Assembly: GCF_018860245.1 (NCBI RefSeq)
Contig: NZ_JAHKPD010000011.1
Span: 248,001 to 312,000, forward strand
From: Pseudotamlana agarivorans
Lineage (GTDB): Bacteria > Bacteroidota > Bacteroidia > Flavobacteriales > Flavobacteriaceae
Length of the DNA: 64,000 bases
Reading direction: 5' to 3'
The position numbers and the translations under genes are program-made. Every line of letters begins with the position of its first letter. Position 1 is the first letter of the stretch. Positions 36,828 through 45,633 of this stretch are shown here, piece by piece. Below the pieces are notes generated by a model. The model was not told where the DNA came from and made no database searches. It saw only the letters and a list, made by a program, of their open reading frames with translations.

Positions 36828-38333
36828 ATGAGTTTCATATCCAATATTTTGAACAAAGACCAAAAACCAAGTAAATTAGAAACCTATTTTGCGCCTTTCA
36901 GGAATCAAATTATAGGTAACGACACTTATTTTATTTCACCTTACGGAAAGCAAAAAATAATTTATGCGGATTGGACAGCTAGCGGACGGTTATACAGACC
37001 CATTGAGGAAAAGTTATTAAACGACATTGGGCCTTTTGTGGCAAACACACATACTGAAACTTCCATAACGGGATCCACAATGACGCGTGCCTATCATGAA
37101 GCAAGACATCTCATAAAAAACCATGTTAATGCTTCTAAAGATGATGTATTAATAACTGTTGGCACCGGGATGACTGGGGCTATTAATAAATTCCAGCGTA
37201 TTTTGGGGCTTAAGCTTAGTGAAAATTTAAAAGATCATACCGTTATTCCAGAGGAAAAACGACCGATTATTTTCGTGTCCCACATGGAACATCACTCAAA
37301 CCAAACCTCATGGTTAGAAACTATTGCGCGGGTAGAAGTGATTCCTTCAAATAAAAAGGGACTTCCCAGTTTAAAGGGACTGCAAGAATTATTAAAAAAA
37401 TACAAGGATACCCCTTTAAAAATAGCCGCTGTAACTGGCTGCTCTAACGTAACAGGTATTCGCACCAATTACTATGAAATTGCTAAAATCATGCATAAAA
37501 ACAATGGTTTATGTTTTGTAGATTTTGCTTGTTCTGCGCCGTATGTTAACATCGATATGCACCCTAAAAATGAAGATGAATATTTAGATGCCATTACTTT
37601 TTCACCGCATAAATTCTTAGGTGGCCCAGGAACTTCCGGTGTATTGGTGTTCAATAAAAAACTATATAAAAACTTAGTACCCGATAACCCAGGTGGCGGC
37701 ACCGTAAGTTACACCAACCCTTGGGGTAATCATGATTATATCGATGATATTGAAACTCGAGAAGACGGTGGAACACCAGGTTTTTTACAGGCCATAAAAA
37801 TCGCACTTTCCATCCAGCTGAAAGCGGAAATGGGCATTCAAAATATTTTAGATCGTGAGCATGAATTAAACACTCTCATTTTTAAAAAACTCTCTAAGAT
37901 AAAGCACTTAAACATATTAGCACCAAAACACACCGATAGGCTAGGCGTATTTTCATTTTTTATAGAAAACGCACATTACAATCTCATTGTAAAGTTACTA
38001 AACGACCGTTTTGGCGTACAAACCCGTGGTGGTTGCTCGTGTGCTGGAACTTATGGCCATTATTTATTAAATGTAGATGAACCGACTTCCAAATCCATTG
38101 AAAAGAAAATTTTAGAAGGTTGTTTAATTGAGCGCCCAGGCTGGGTTAGAATGTCAATTCACCCAACAATGACTAATGCAGAAGTTACATTCATTTGCGA
38201 CGCCATCCAAGAAGTTACCAAAAACCATGAAACCTGGGGAAAGGACTACACTTATAATGCCGTTAAAAACGAATTCATCAATAAGAATAATCTAGACGTA
38301 GAAAAAACCATTACGGAAAAGTGGTTTGAGTAA
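36828..38333 (+). CDS. Aminotransferase class V (cysteine desulfurase-like)
   Basis: This 501-residue PLP enzyme has YADWTASGRLYRPIEEKLL, THTETSITGSTMTRAYHEAR, VSHMEHHSNQTSWLE, TFSPHKFLGGPGTSGVLVF (PLP lysine) and RGGCSCAGTYGHYLL with Cys residues where cysteine desulfurases keep their catalytic loop. It is about 100 residues longer than IscS/SufS. The substrate is not certain; desulfurase or lyase activity is inferred from the family only. A MITE-like element begins directly after the stop codon. Confidence 0.85.
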   Translation: MSFISNILNKDQKPSKLETYFAPFRNQIIGNDTYFISPYGKQKIIYADWTASGRLYRPIEEKLLNDIGPFVANTHTETSITGSTMTRAYHEARHLIKNHVNASKDDVLITVGTGMTGAINKFQRILGLKLSENLKDHTVIPEEKRPIIFVSHMEHHSNQTSWLETIARVEVIPSNKKGLPSLKGLQELLKKYKDTPLKIAAVTGCSNVTGIRTNYYEIAKIMHKNNGLCFVDFACSAPYVNIDMHPKNEDEYLDAITFSPHKFLGGPGTSGVLVFNKKLYKNLVPDNPGGGTVSYTNPWGNHDYIDDIETREDGGTPGFLQAIKIALSIQLKAEMGIQNILDREHELNTLIFKKLSKIKHLNILAPKHTDRLGVFSFFIENAHYNLIVKLLNDRFGVQTRGGCSCAGTYGHYLLNVDEPTSKSIEKKILEGCLIERPGWVRMSIHPTMTNAEVTFICDAIQEVTKNHETWGKDYTYNAVKNEFINKNNLDVEKTITEKWFE

Positions 38334-38334
38334 T

Positions 38335-38498
38335 TATACCAATTTAACTGTATTATATCGCATATAATTTGTTTCTTTTTCGCCCATATTTCAATATAAA
38401 ATAAAACCGTAGCTAATGCTATGCTTGAATTTTCTATCTCATCTGAACAAAAAATAATTCAAATTAAAAATACGACATGATACAGTTAAATTGGTATT
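38335..38498. mobile_element. MITE-like element with about 30-bp terminal inverted repeats
   Basis: The left end reads TA-TACCAATTTAACTGTAT-TATATCGCAT and the right end, reverse-complemented, TA-ATACCAATTTAACTGTAT-CATGTCGTAT. Seventeen bases match perfectly, with near-matches beyond. The element is about 164 bp with no coding capacity. Part of its left half recurs in inverse orientation at 53192-53262, showing that it is dispersed. Confidence 0.8.
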
Positions 38499-38641
38499 AG
38501 GTGAAAATTTTAAAAGTGTATTGTAGAGGTGAGTAACTCGGACTCAAACACCCCTATGATCCCCTCAAGGGCTTTGCTTTACCTAAACGGCACAAGGAAA
38601 TCGTTGAAGTGTGAACTTTTCTAATTCGCAACGTACTAACT

Positions 38642-38945
38642 CTGAGCGTGCGAAGATGATTCTACTTAACTACTGCTACTAGCCAAATCCTGACAAACCA
38701 TACTACAAGGCTGAGCTAGCGAAGCCAAACACCTTAACTATAAAAACTGAGCCAGCGAAGTGATAACTACTAAAAACTGAGCCAGCGAAGTGCTAACTCC
38801 TTAACTACCCAACTCCTAAAAACTGAGCCCGCGAAGTGCTAACTACTCAACTCCTAAAAACTGAGCCCGCGAAGTGCTAACTACTTAACTCCTAAAAAAC
38901 TGAGCCCGCGAAGTACTAACTCCTTAACTACTCAACTCCTTCAAC
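38642..38945. repeat. Tandem array of CTGAGCCNGCGAAG units
   Basis: Seven units begin at about 38642, 38711, 38747, 38777, 38823, 38861 and 38900. Each has CTGAGCCCGCGAAGT or a variant, followed by CTAACTACT/CTTAACTCC-type octamers. Spacing varies from 30 to 69 bases. The array ends at the 3' end of the rluD gene. Confidence 0.85.
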
Positions 38946-38952
38946 CCCCAAA

Positions 38953-39987
38953 CTACCCATCCAAATGCCTAGAATACCCACGCCACTTCTCCACACAAGC
39001 CTCAATATCCTCTGGAACAGCACTATCAAATCGCATAAATTCTTGAGTGGTAGGGTGCACAAAACCGAGAGTTTTAGCATGAAGCGCCTGTCTAGGTAGC
39101 ACTTTAAAGCAATTATCCACAAACTGTTTGTATTTTGTAAAGGTAGTTCCTTTTAATATTTTCTCACCACCGTAACGTTCATCATTAAAAAGTGTGTGTC
39201 CGATATGCTTCATATGCACACGAATTTGATGCGTGCGCCCTGTTTCTAATTTACAAGATACTAGGGTTACATAGCCTAAGCGCTCAAGTACTTTATAATG
39301 GGTAACGGCAGGTTTTCCTTTTTCAGCTTCATCATCAAAGAAAACGGTGTTTTGTAATCTGTTTTTGGGATGACGACCAATATTACCTTCAATCGTGCCT
39401 TCATCTTCTTGCACATTGCCCCAAACTAGCGCGACATACTCACGTTCGCTTGTTTTTTCGGCAAATTGCAAGGATAAATGTGCCATAGCCTCTTCAGTTT
39501 TAGCAATGACTAACAATCCACTGGTGTCTTTGTCGATACGGTGAACTAGTCCTGGACGTTCACTGGAATTGTTAGGCAGATTCTCGAAACGATAAATAAG
39601 CGCGTTAATAAGTGTTCCCGAATAATTACCATGGCCGGGGTGAACAACCATACCAGCAGGTTTATTAACCACTAAAAGTGCGTCATCTTCATAAACGATA
39701 TCAAGTGGAATATCTTCACCTACCAATAAATTTTCGTGAGGTGGGTGGGCAAACAATACACGGATTTTATCCAAGGGTTTCACCTTGTAATTGGATTTTA
39801 CCGGCGTGTCATTCACGTAAATACTACCATTTTTGGCGGCATCTTGAATTTTATTACGCGTGGCGTTTTCAATAAAATTCATCAAATATTTATCAATTCG
39901 AAGTGGGGTTTGTCCTTTATCTACTGTAAAAGCATGATGTTCAAACAAATCGTCTTCGTCTGGTAATTGCGGTGTGTAATCATCCAT
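38953..39987 (-). CDS. rluD: Ribosomal large-subunit pseudouridine synthase RluD
   Basis: This 344-residue protein has an N-terminal S4 domain (TPLRIDKYLMNFIENATRNK, GSIYVNDTPVKSNYKVKPLD) and an RsuA/RluA catalytic domain with VNKPAGMVVHPGHGNYSGTL and the active-site HRIDKDTSGLLVIAKTEEA, containing the catalytic Asp. KLETGRTHQIRVHMKHIGH follows. It modifies helix 69 uridines of 23S rRNA in the best-known members. It lies 3 bases after the PASTA gene, in one transcription unit. Confidence 0.93.
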   Translation of the reverse strand: MDDYTPQLPDEDDLFEHHAFTVDKGQTPLRIDKYLMNFIENATRNKIQDAAKNGSIYVNDTPVKSNYKVKPLDKIRVLFAHPPHENLLVGEDIPLDIVYEDDALLVVNKPAGMVVHPGHGNYSGTLINALIYRFENLPNNSSERPGLVHRIDKDTSGLLVIAKTEEAMAHLSLQFAEKTSEREYVALVWGNVQEDEGTIEGNIGRHPKNRLQNTVFFDDEAEKGKPAVTHYKVLERLGYVTLVSCKLETGRTHQIRVHMKHIGHTLFNDERYGGEKILKGTTFTKYKQFVDNCFKVLPRQALHAKTLGFVHPTTQEFMRFDSAVPEDIEACVEKWRGYSRHLDG

Positions 39988-39990
39988 AAT

Positions 39991-40548
39991 TTAAGGGCGG
40001 TTGCCGTTTCCTAGTTGTAAGTCTATCACAGATGTTTTTGCCAGTTTATCGCCGGCATTAAGTGTGGTTCCTTTATGTGATAATTTAAGAACCATGTCTT
40101 TACCAATGTTATTTACGTAAGTAATTTTTCCAATTTGAAAACCAAAAGCTTCCAAGGTAGGCTTAACTTGACGGAAGGTTTTATCAATAAGTCCGTCTGG
40201 AATCGTCATTTTTCGGTATCCCGATGGGTTTAAAGTAATGTATATTTTTCTATCCTCTTTTACTTTTGTCCCAGATAAAGGTTCTTGCTCAATAACAGAA
40301 AACTTAGGGTAATTTGGGTTATAATTTGCAGAATCCTGTATTTTCATAACCAAATTATTATCCTCCAGTTCTAGCTTAGCGACGTTTATAGATTTTCCTT
40401 TTAAATCTGGAACCGTTTCAAATTTACCATGATTGGTTGTGATATTTAACCATTTTAAAATAACATAACAAAGTACAACCAAAGCGACTAAGGCTAAAGC
40501 TATTTGTTTTAAAAATGTTTTACTTGTAATAAATTTAACTAGGCTCAT
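39991..40548 (-). CDS. PASTA-domain membrane protein
   Basis: This 185-residue protein has one N-terminal membrane span (IALALVALVVLCYVILKWL) and up to three PASTA repeats outside: TVPDLKGKSINVAKLELEDN, TIPDGLIDKTFRQVKPTLEA and a degenerate third. PASTA domains bind cell-wall muropeptides or beta-lactams in other proteins. There is no kinase or transpeptidase domain. Its neighbour on the other side, divergently transcribed, is the wall-synthesis gene ddl, which fits a cell-envelope role. Confidence 0.87.
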   Translation of the reverse strand: MSLVKFITSKTFLKQIALALVALVVLCYVILKWLNITTNHGKFETVPDLKGKSINVAKLELEDNNLVMKIQDSANYNPNYPKFSVIEQEPLSGTKVKEDRKIYITLNPSGYRKMTIPDGLIDKTFRQVKPTLEAFGFQIGKITYVNNIGKDMVLKLSHKGTTLNAGDKLAKTSVIDLQLGNGNRP

Positions 40549-40714
40549 TTACAGAAATTTCGATAGGACAAATATATAAAAACAGAACTGTTTTTTCTTT
40601 TGCCATTTATATGATATTTTAGCTTAACTAATAATACTTGCACTTTATTGCAGATTTTTAGGAGAAACAATTATTTAATTCAATTTCCGATTGCGGAAAT
40701 CAACAAATATATTA

Positions 40715-41692
40715 ATGATGAAAAAGAATATAGCCATCATCATGGGAGGATATTCAAGTGAATATAAAATCTCACTGACTAGTGGAAACGTGGTTTATGA
40801 AACTTTAGACCAAAGTAAATATACGGCATACCGCATTCATATTTTTAAAGACAAATGGGTTTATGTCGATGCCAACAACAACGAACACCCTGTTGATAAA
40901 AATGATTTCTCAATTTCGGCACAAGGAAAAAAAATTACTTTCGATTGTGTATTTAATGCCATTCATGGTTCTCCCGGAGAGGATGGTTATATGCAAGGCT
41001 ATTTTAAACTATTGAACCTGCCGCATACAAGCTGCGACATGTATCAAGCAGGAATCACTTATAATAAACGTGATTTATTGAGTATTTTAAAACCCTATGG
41101 CATAAAAACGGCTGAATCTTTTTATCTTAATTTAGGAGATACCGTAGATGCTGATGCCATTATTTCTAAAGTAGGTTTACCATGTTTTGTAAAAGCTAAT
41201 AAAGCAGGGAGTAGTTTTGGAGTAAGTAAGGTTCATAAAAAGGAAGCATTACAAAGTGCGGTAGATGTAGCTTTTAAGGAAGATGATGAAATTATAATTG
41301 AATCGTTTTTAGATGGCACCGAAGTTTCGGTTGGTGTGATTAGTTATAAAGGTGAGGTTATTGTACTTCCAATTACTGAAATAGTTTCTGAAAATGATTT
41401 TTTCGATTACGAAGCAAAATATGAAGGGAAATCTCAAGAAATTACACCGGCTCGATTAACAAAAGCACAAGAAGCCCAAGTAAACAAAGAAGCTAAGAAA
41501 GTTTATGAGGTCTTAAAAATGAAAGGTTTTAGCCGTAGTGAATTTATTTTTAAAGATGGCGAACCGCATTTATTAGAAATGAATACCATTCCGGGTTTAA
41601 CCCGCGAAAGCATCTTACCACAACAAGCAGCTGCCGCAAATATCCCTTTAGCGGATTTGTTCGCCAATGCGATTGAAGAAGCTTTAGCATAA
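40715..41692 (+). CDS. ddl: D-alanine--D-alanine ligase
   Basis: Ddl makes the D-Ala-D-Ala dipeptide for peptidoglycan. This 325-residue ATP-grasp protein has IAIIMGGYSSEYKISLTSG, FNAIHGSPGEDGYMQGYF, PCFVKANKAGSSFGVSKV, EIIIESFLDGTEVSVGV and LEMNTIPGLTRESILPQQA. The start at the ATG at 40715 (or 40718) is chosen because the upstream in-frame TTG would add a non-conserved tail. Confidence 0.95.
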   Translation: MMKKNIAIIMGGYSSEYKISLTSGNVVYETLDQSKYTAYRIHIFKDKWVYVDANNNEHPVDKNDFSISAQGKKITFDCVFNAIHGSPGEDGYMQGYFKLLNLPHTSCDMYQAGITYNKRDLLSILKPYGIKTAESFYLNLGDTVDADAIISKVGLPCFVKANKAGSSFGVSKVHKKEALQSAVDVAFKEDDEIIIESFLDGTEVSVGVISYKGEVIVLPITEIVSENDFFDYEAKYEGKSQEITPARLTKAQEAQVNKEAKKVYEVLKMKGFSRSEFIFKDGEPHLLEMNTIPGLTRESILPQQAAAANIPLADLFANAIEEALA

Positions 41693-41788
41693 AATTTTAT
41701 TAATGACTATTGATTAATGACTATTTAATTAAAAATGCAGATTTAAAAATTAAAAACTATTGTGGTCCCGTCTTCTGTCTTCCGTTAA

Positions 41789-41872
41789 TAGTCAAAGGTC
41801 AACAGTCAACAGTCAACAGTCAAAGGTCAACAGTCAATAGTCAATAGTCAATAGTCAATAGTCAATAGTCAA
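41789..41872. repeat. Twelve-unit heptamer array directly upstream of coaD
   Basis: Twelve perfect-period heptamers (CAGTCAA, AGGTCAA and TAGTCAA; the last five are all TAGTCAA) span 84 bases and end 18 bases before the coaD start codon. This is the same family as the arrays upstream of and within fcl. Confidence 0.95.
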
Positions 41873-41890
41873 AAAAAATAAACAAAACAC

Positions 41891-42349
41891 ATGAAACGCG
41901 CATTATTCCCTGGGTCTTTTGATCCGCTAACCTTAGGCCATGTTGATATTATAACACGTGCGGCCACTTTATTTGATGAAATTATTGTAGCTATTGGAGT
42001 TAATGCCGATAAAAAATACATGTTCTCCTTAGAGCAGCGTAAACAATTTATTGAAGACACCTTTAAAAACGAGCCCAAAGTTAAAGTAGTAACATATGAA
42101 GGCTTAACGGTTGATTACTGTAAAGCCATCGATGTGCCCTTTATTTTACGCGGACTAAGAAACCCTGCAGATTTTGAATTTGAAAAAGCCATCGCACATA
42201 CCAATAGAGATCTGGCACCTATTGAAACTGTGTTTTTATTAACCTCTGCACAAACATCTTACATTGCTTCAAATATTGTGCGTGACGTGATTAGAAACAA
42301 TGGTGATTACACCAAATTGGTACCGGATGCTGTGCGTTTGAATAATTAA
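41891..42349 (+). CDS. coaD: Phosphopantetheine adenylyltransferase
   Basis: CoaD catalyses the fourth step of coenzyme A synthesis. The 152-residue protein has ALFPGSFDPLTLGHVDIITR (nucleotidyltransferase HxGH-type motif), ILRGLRNPADFEFEKAIAH and YIASNIVRDVIRNNGD. The start codon follows an 84-base heptamer array and an A-rich stretch. A strong bidirectional terminator lies 53 bases downstream. Confidence 0.95.
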   Translation: MKRALFPGSFDPLTLGHVDIITRAATLFDEIIVAIGVNADKKYMFSLEQRKQFIEDTFKNEPKVKVVTYEGLTVDYCKAIDVPFILRGLRNPADFEFEKAIAHTNRDLAPIETVFLLTSAQTSYIASNIVRDVIRNNGDYTKLVPDAVRLNN

Positions 42350-42402
42350 TTATAATTGTGATTCAAAGAGAAAGCATAACGATACGCTAAATGATATAAA
42401 CC

Positions 42403-42443
42403 AAAAAGCTCTAAAAAGTATTATTACTTTTTAGAGCTTTTTT
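42403..42443. terminator. Bidirectional intrinsic terminator between coaD and the T9SS gene
   Basis: The perfect stem AAAAGCTCTAAAAAGTA/TACTTTTTAGAGCTTTT with a TTAT loop has an A run before and a T run after, so it can serve coaD on + and the secreted-protein gene on -. Confidence 0.85.
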
Positions 42444-42500
42444 ATGCTTATATATGACCAAACAACTTCTTTTTAAAGTTGAAACATGTCATTTTTTTTT

Positions 42501-43337
42501 TTAGCGCTTAACGATAAGTTTTTTTGATGCTGATAAGCTTCCTGAACCATCAGATAATTTTACTAAATAGATACCGTTAGTTAAGCTTGTTGTGCTTATT
42601 GATAATTCATTAGTAAAACTCTCGATAGTTTGAGATAAAACGAGTTGCCCTTGTAAGTTTAAAATATCAACTTTGTTAACCTTGTTACTAAGGTTGTTTA
42701 AAGAAAAAGAGTCGTTAGCAGGGTTTGGGTATAAAGCAAAACCACTTAACTCATTTTCTTTTACAGAAGCTGTTGATGCTTCATAAAACTTAAGTTCACT
42801 AATTGTGTTCCAAGCACTATCTGCACGCCCATAACATTTTAACATCACATACTTTACATTAGCAAGAGGTGTTGTTAAAAGAAATTGCTTGTACTCAAGA
42901 GCAGTGCTACTTAAAAGATTTCCTAATGTAGGAAAAGCGTTAATAAAATCTGCCTCATTAGACGTTCCTGTAGATACCCAAATTTGAAATTGATACGTTG
43001 GATCTTTTGCAACCGTTAAGTATTGAAGTTCGGCTAATTCGTAAGAGCCTCCTAAGTCAAAAATAAGAGCCTCTCCACGGTTTGGCATATCTGCAGCACT
43101 CTCTCCTGCCCAATCGGTGTCGATGTCGCCATCAACAGTGTTAGTGGCATAGTTTAATTTACCCGCAGATACATCGACTTGCTGATTAAAATAAAAAGCA
43201 ACAGTTACTCCAGAAATTTCAGTGTTTGTTGTAGAAACAGGTGTTTGCGCAAACCCTAAAGCGCCGACTAAAAATAGTGCGCAAGTTGTTTTGATGGTTC
43301 TCCATTTAATTTGGCTTGTTTGTAATTTTGTTTTCAT
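42501..43337 (-). CDS. Secreted discoidin-like protein with a T9SS C-terminal sorting domain
   Basis: This 278-residue protein has a signal peptide (about residues 1-30, TCALFLVGALGFAQ). A beta-sandwich of about 150 residues follows with the F5/8 type C (discoidin/CBM32-like) look: NTVDGDIDTDWAGES, ALIFDLGGSYELAELQYLTV, WNTISELKFYEAS. The C-terminal domain FALYPNPANDSFSLNNLS...GIYLVKLSDGSG...KKLIVKR is the type A sorting signal of the type IX secretion system. It is probably displayed or released at the surface and binds a glycan. It has no evident catalytic domain. Confidence 0.87.
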   Translation of the reverse strand: MKTKLQTSQIKWRTIKTTCALFLVGALGFAQTPVSTTNTEISGVTVAFYFNQQVDVSAGKLNYATNTVDGDIDTDWAGESAADMPNRGEALIFDLGGSYELAELQYLTVAKDPTYQFQIWVSTGTSNEADFINAFPTLGNLLSSTALEYKQFLLTTPLANVKYVMLKCYGRADSAWNTISELKFYEASTASVKENELSGFALYPNPANDSFSLNNLSNKVNKVDILNLQGQLVLSQTIESFTNELSISTTSLTNGIYLVKLSDGSGSLSASKKLIVKR

Positions 43338-43510
43338 TTTTGTTAATTTTTAGATTAGTTTCCTCTAAATTATAAAAAAAAACTAAGAACCTAAAGACAA
43401 GCACATTACGAAAATCACTACAAAAAAATCAACAAACACGTATCAAGCTACTAGTCAGCAATTTAACAGTATATCTAAGACGTGAAAAAAAGTTAAAAAA
43501 ATACTAAAAC
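43338..43510. other. Upstream region of the T9SS gene
   Basis: AT-rich, with no gene seen. Part of the 347-base gap that also holds the structured element at 43511-43686. Confidence 0.4.
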
Positions 43511-43686
43511 ACCCGCGTTAGGGATTGCAGCGGCATCCTTTTTTTGGTTAACCACCTCATAAACTACAAATTAGACATTCGTATTTAAGTAGTACTGAAG
43601 TTACAAATAAGCCACTTCTCTAAAAAAAGATATAGCGGAAAGCCCGACCATGTCCTGAGGGGAATCGAAGGATATGGTAACGCCCT
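43511..43686. other. Candidate structured intergenic RNA element (GCGGCATCC...ATAGCGGAAAGCCC)
   Basis: Closing arms GCGTTA (43515-43520) and TAACGC (43678-43683) enclose AGCGGCATCCTTTTTTT on the left, and AAAAAAAG, ATAGCGGAAAGCCC and a 9-bp hairpin ACCATGTCC/GGATATGGT (43647-43678, 14-base loop) on the right. I have seen this combination of sequence blocks recur in intergenic regions of Flavobacteriaceae, but cannot name an Rfam family with certainty. The functional strand is not established; both neighbouring genes are on the - strand. Confidence 0.5.
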
Positions 43687-45346
43687 AAAATTTATACTCA
43701 CCTAGTCCTTTTGTAAAGGCTTCTGGATCTTCAGCCAAATGGTATCTTGGATCATCAATATCTTCCACAACCACCTCACGGAATTTAGGATTCGATTTAT
43801 AAAGAAGAATTTTACAGTCTTCGCTTAGATGTTTTAATTTGATTTGTTTCCCGGCATCTTCGTATTTTTTAACTAAATTAAAAATAGCTTCCATAGCCGA
43901 ATGGTCACTAATTCGCGATTCTACAAAATCGATTTCTACGACTTCTGGATCGTTTTTAACATCGAATTTTTCATTAAAAGCCGTTATTGAACCGAAAAAT
44001 AATGGGCCCCAGATTTCATAAACCTTAGTACCATCTTCGCGCATGCGTTTACGAGCACGAATTCGTTTGGCATTTTCCCAAGCAAAAACCAATGCTGAAA
44101 TAATAACACCTACGAAAACAGCAATTGCTAAATCAAAGATTACAGTTACAGAAGATACTACGATTAAAACCACGGCATCCGATTTAGGTATTTTTTTAAT
44201 AATTCTAAAACTAGACCATGCGAATGTTTCGATAACCATCATAAACATCACCCCAATTAATGCGGCGATGGGCACTTGCTCTATTAATTTATCTGTAAAA
44301 AGTATAAATGTTAATAAGGTTACGGCCATCATGATACCCGATAGTCGACCACGACCACCTGCTTTTATATTGATTACGGTTTGACCGATCATGCCACAAC
44401 CTCCGGTACCTCCAAAAAGTCCAGACATAATATTTCCAGCACCTTGAGCGATACATTCTCTATTTCCGTCCCCACGGCTATCAATAAGTTCATCAACAAG
44501 GTTCATCGTCATTAAAGACTCTATTAATCCTACGCAGGCTGCTAAAAAGGCATATGGTAAGATAAAACTAAGTGTGTCTAAATTGAAAGGTAAGTGCTGC
44601 CAAAGTTCCAGATTTGGTGTTGGTATTTCACCTTTTAATCCTGTTCCGCCGCCTTCAATAATATAAGAACCTACCGTAGAAACTTCCATTCCGAAACCAA
44701 CAACAACCATAGTTGTAATTAATATAGCGGTTAAGGCCGCAGGAATTTTAGTTGTAATTTTAGGCAATAGCCAAATAATACCCATCGTTAAGGCTACTAA
44801 CCCCATCATGATATATAATTCGGTACCATGCATGAAGGTGTTTACGTATTCCTTCACACCTTCGGCGGAAACTTGTAATGTTTTATGAGAAAACATTTTG
44901 ACTTGCGCCCAAAAAATAACGATGGCTAAACCGTTTACAAACCCCATCATGACAGGATGCGGAATTAAACGTACAAAACGCCCTAACTTAAAAACACCTG
45001 CAAATATTTGAATGATGCCCATTAAGATCACACAGGCCATTAAGTAGAAGAACCCCATGTTTTCGATGGGCTGATCGAATAACATACCTCGCGTGTGGCC
45101 TTCGGCAATCATACCAACAAAAATAACGGCTACCGCACCTGCAGCACCAGAGATTAAACCTGGTCTACCACCAAAAATGGCAGCAATTAAACCCACAATA
45201 AAAGCACCAGAAAGCGCCATTAAGGGATCTATTTGAGCCACAAAAGCAAAGGCTACCACTTCGGGCACCATCGCTAAAGAGACTGTAATTCCTGCTAGAA
45301 CATCGTTTTTTGCATTCGCTGCACGCTTAATAATAAAATCGGTCAT
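43685..45346 (-). CDS. SulP-family anion transporter with a STAS domain
   Basis: This 553-residue protein has about ten to twelve membrane spans (ANAKNDVLAGITVSLAMVPE, FGGRPGLISGAAGAVAVIFV, GLFGGTGGCGMIGQTVINIK) and a C-terminal STAS domain of about 120 residues from GPLFFGSITAFNEKF. SulP proteins carry sulfate, bicarbonate or other anions. The phosphorylatable-Ser position of the STAS region reads VESRISDHSAMEAI. It could supply sulfate for the PAPS genes, but it lies 35 kb away, so that link is only possible, not shown. Confidence 0.9.
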   Translation of the reverse strand: MTDFIIKRAANAKNDVLAGITVSLAMVPEVVAFAFVAQIDPLMALSGAFIVGLIAAIFGGRPGLISGAAGAVAVIFVGMIAEGHTRGMLFDQPIENMGFFYLMACVILMGIIQIFAGVFKLGRFVRLIPHPVMMGFVNGLAIVIFWAQVKMFSHKTLQVSAEGVKEYVNTFMHGTELYIMMGLVALTMGIIWLLPKITTKIPAALTAILITTMVVVGFGMEVSTVGSYIIEGGGTGLKGEIPTPNLELWQHLPFNLDTLSFILPYAFLAACVGLIESLMTMNLVDELIDSRGDGNRECIAQGAGNIMSGLFGGTGGCGMIGQTVINIKAGGRGRLSGIMMAVTLLTFILFTDKLIEQVPIAALIGVMFMMVIETFAWSSFRIIKKIPKSDAVVLIVVSSVTVIFDLAIAVFVGVIISALVFAWENAKRIRARKRMREDGTKVYEIWGPLFFGSITAFNEKFDVKNDPEVVEIDFVESRISDHSAMEAIFNLVKKYEDAGKQIKLKHLSEDCKILLYKSNPKFREVVVEDIDDPRYHLAEDPEAFTKGLGEYKF

Positions 45347-45633
45347 GGTTCATTTTTTGGAGCTGCAAATTTAAGTTTAATAAGTTGTCTTGCAAGCAGA
45401 ACCTATTTAATTTGCCATTAACCAAAACTATAACGTTTGATTTCGTGAACGTTGATTGCGATTATATAGCCGATATAGAGATTTTACAAGCCTTAAAAGA
45501 ACAAAAACAATCCCATTGAGCCCGCGAAGTAACCCTCCTTAACTCCTTAACTACTTAACTACTTAACTACTTCAACTCCTCAAACACTGAGCCTGCGAAG
45601 TGAAATCTACTTAACTACTTAACTCCTCAACGA
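45347..45633. other. Gap with CTTAACTA octamers and CTGAGCCNGCGAAG units
   Basis: At about 45515-45632 two TGAGCCYGCGAAGT units alternate with CTTAACTA octamers (three in a row at 45549-45574). This is the same family as the array at 38642-38945. A short reading frame near 45440 ends at the repeat and is not called a gene. Confidence 0.6.

Noticed and set aside
43685-45346. SulP transporter as part of the sulfated-polysaccharide system
   Set aside because: It is 35 kb from the PAPS genes, on the other strand, and SulP proteins often carry bicarbonate; no sequence evidence ties it to the locus.
45440-45520. Short open frame before the octamer repeats
   Set aside because: It is under 30 codons, runs into the repeat unit, and matches nothing I recognise.
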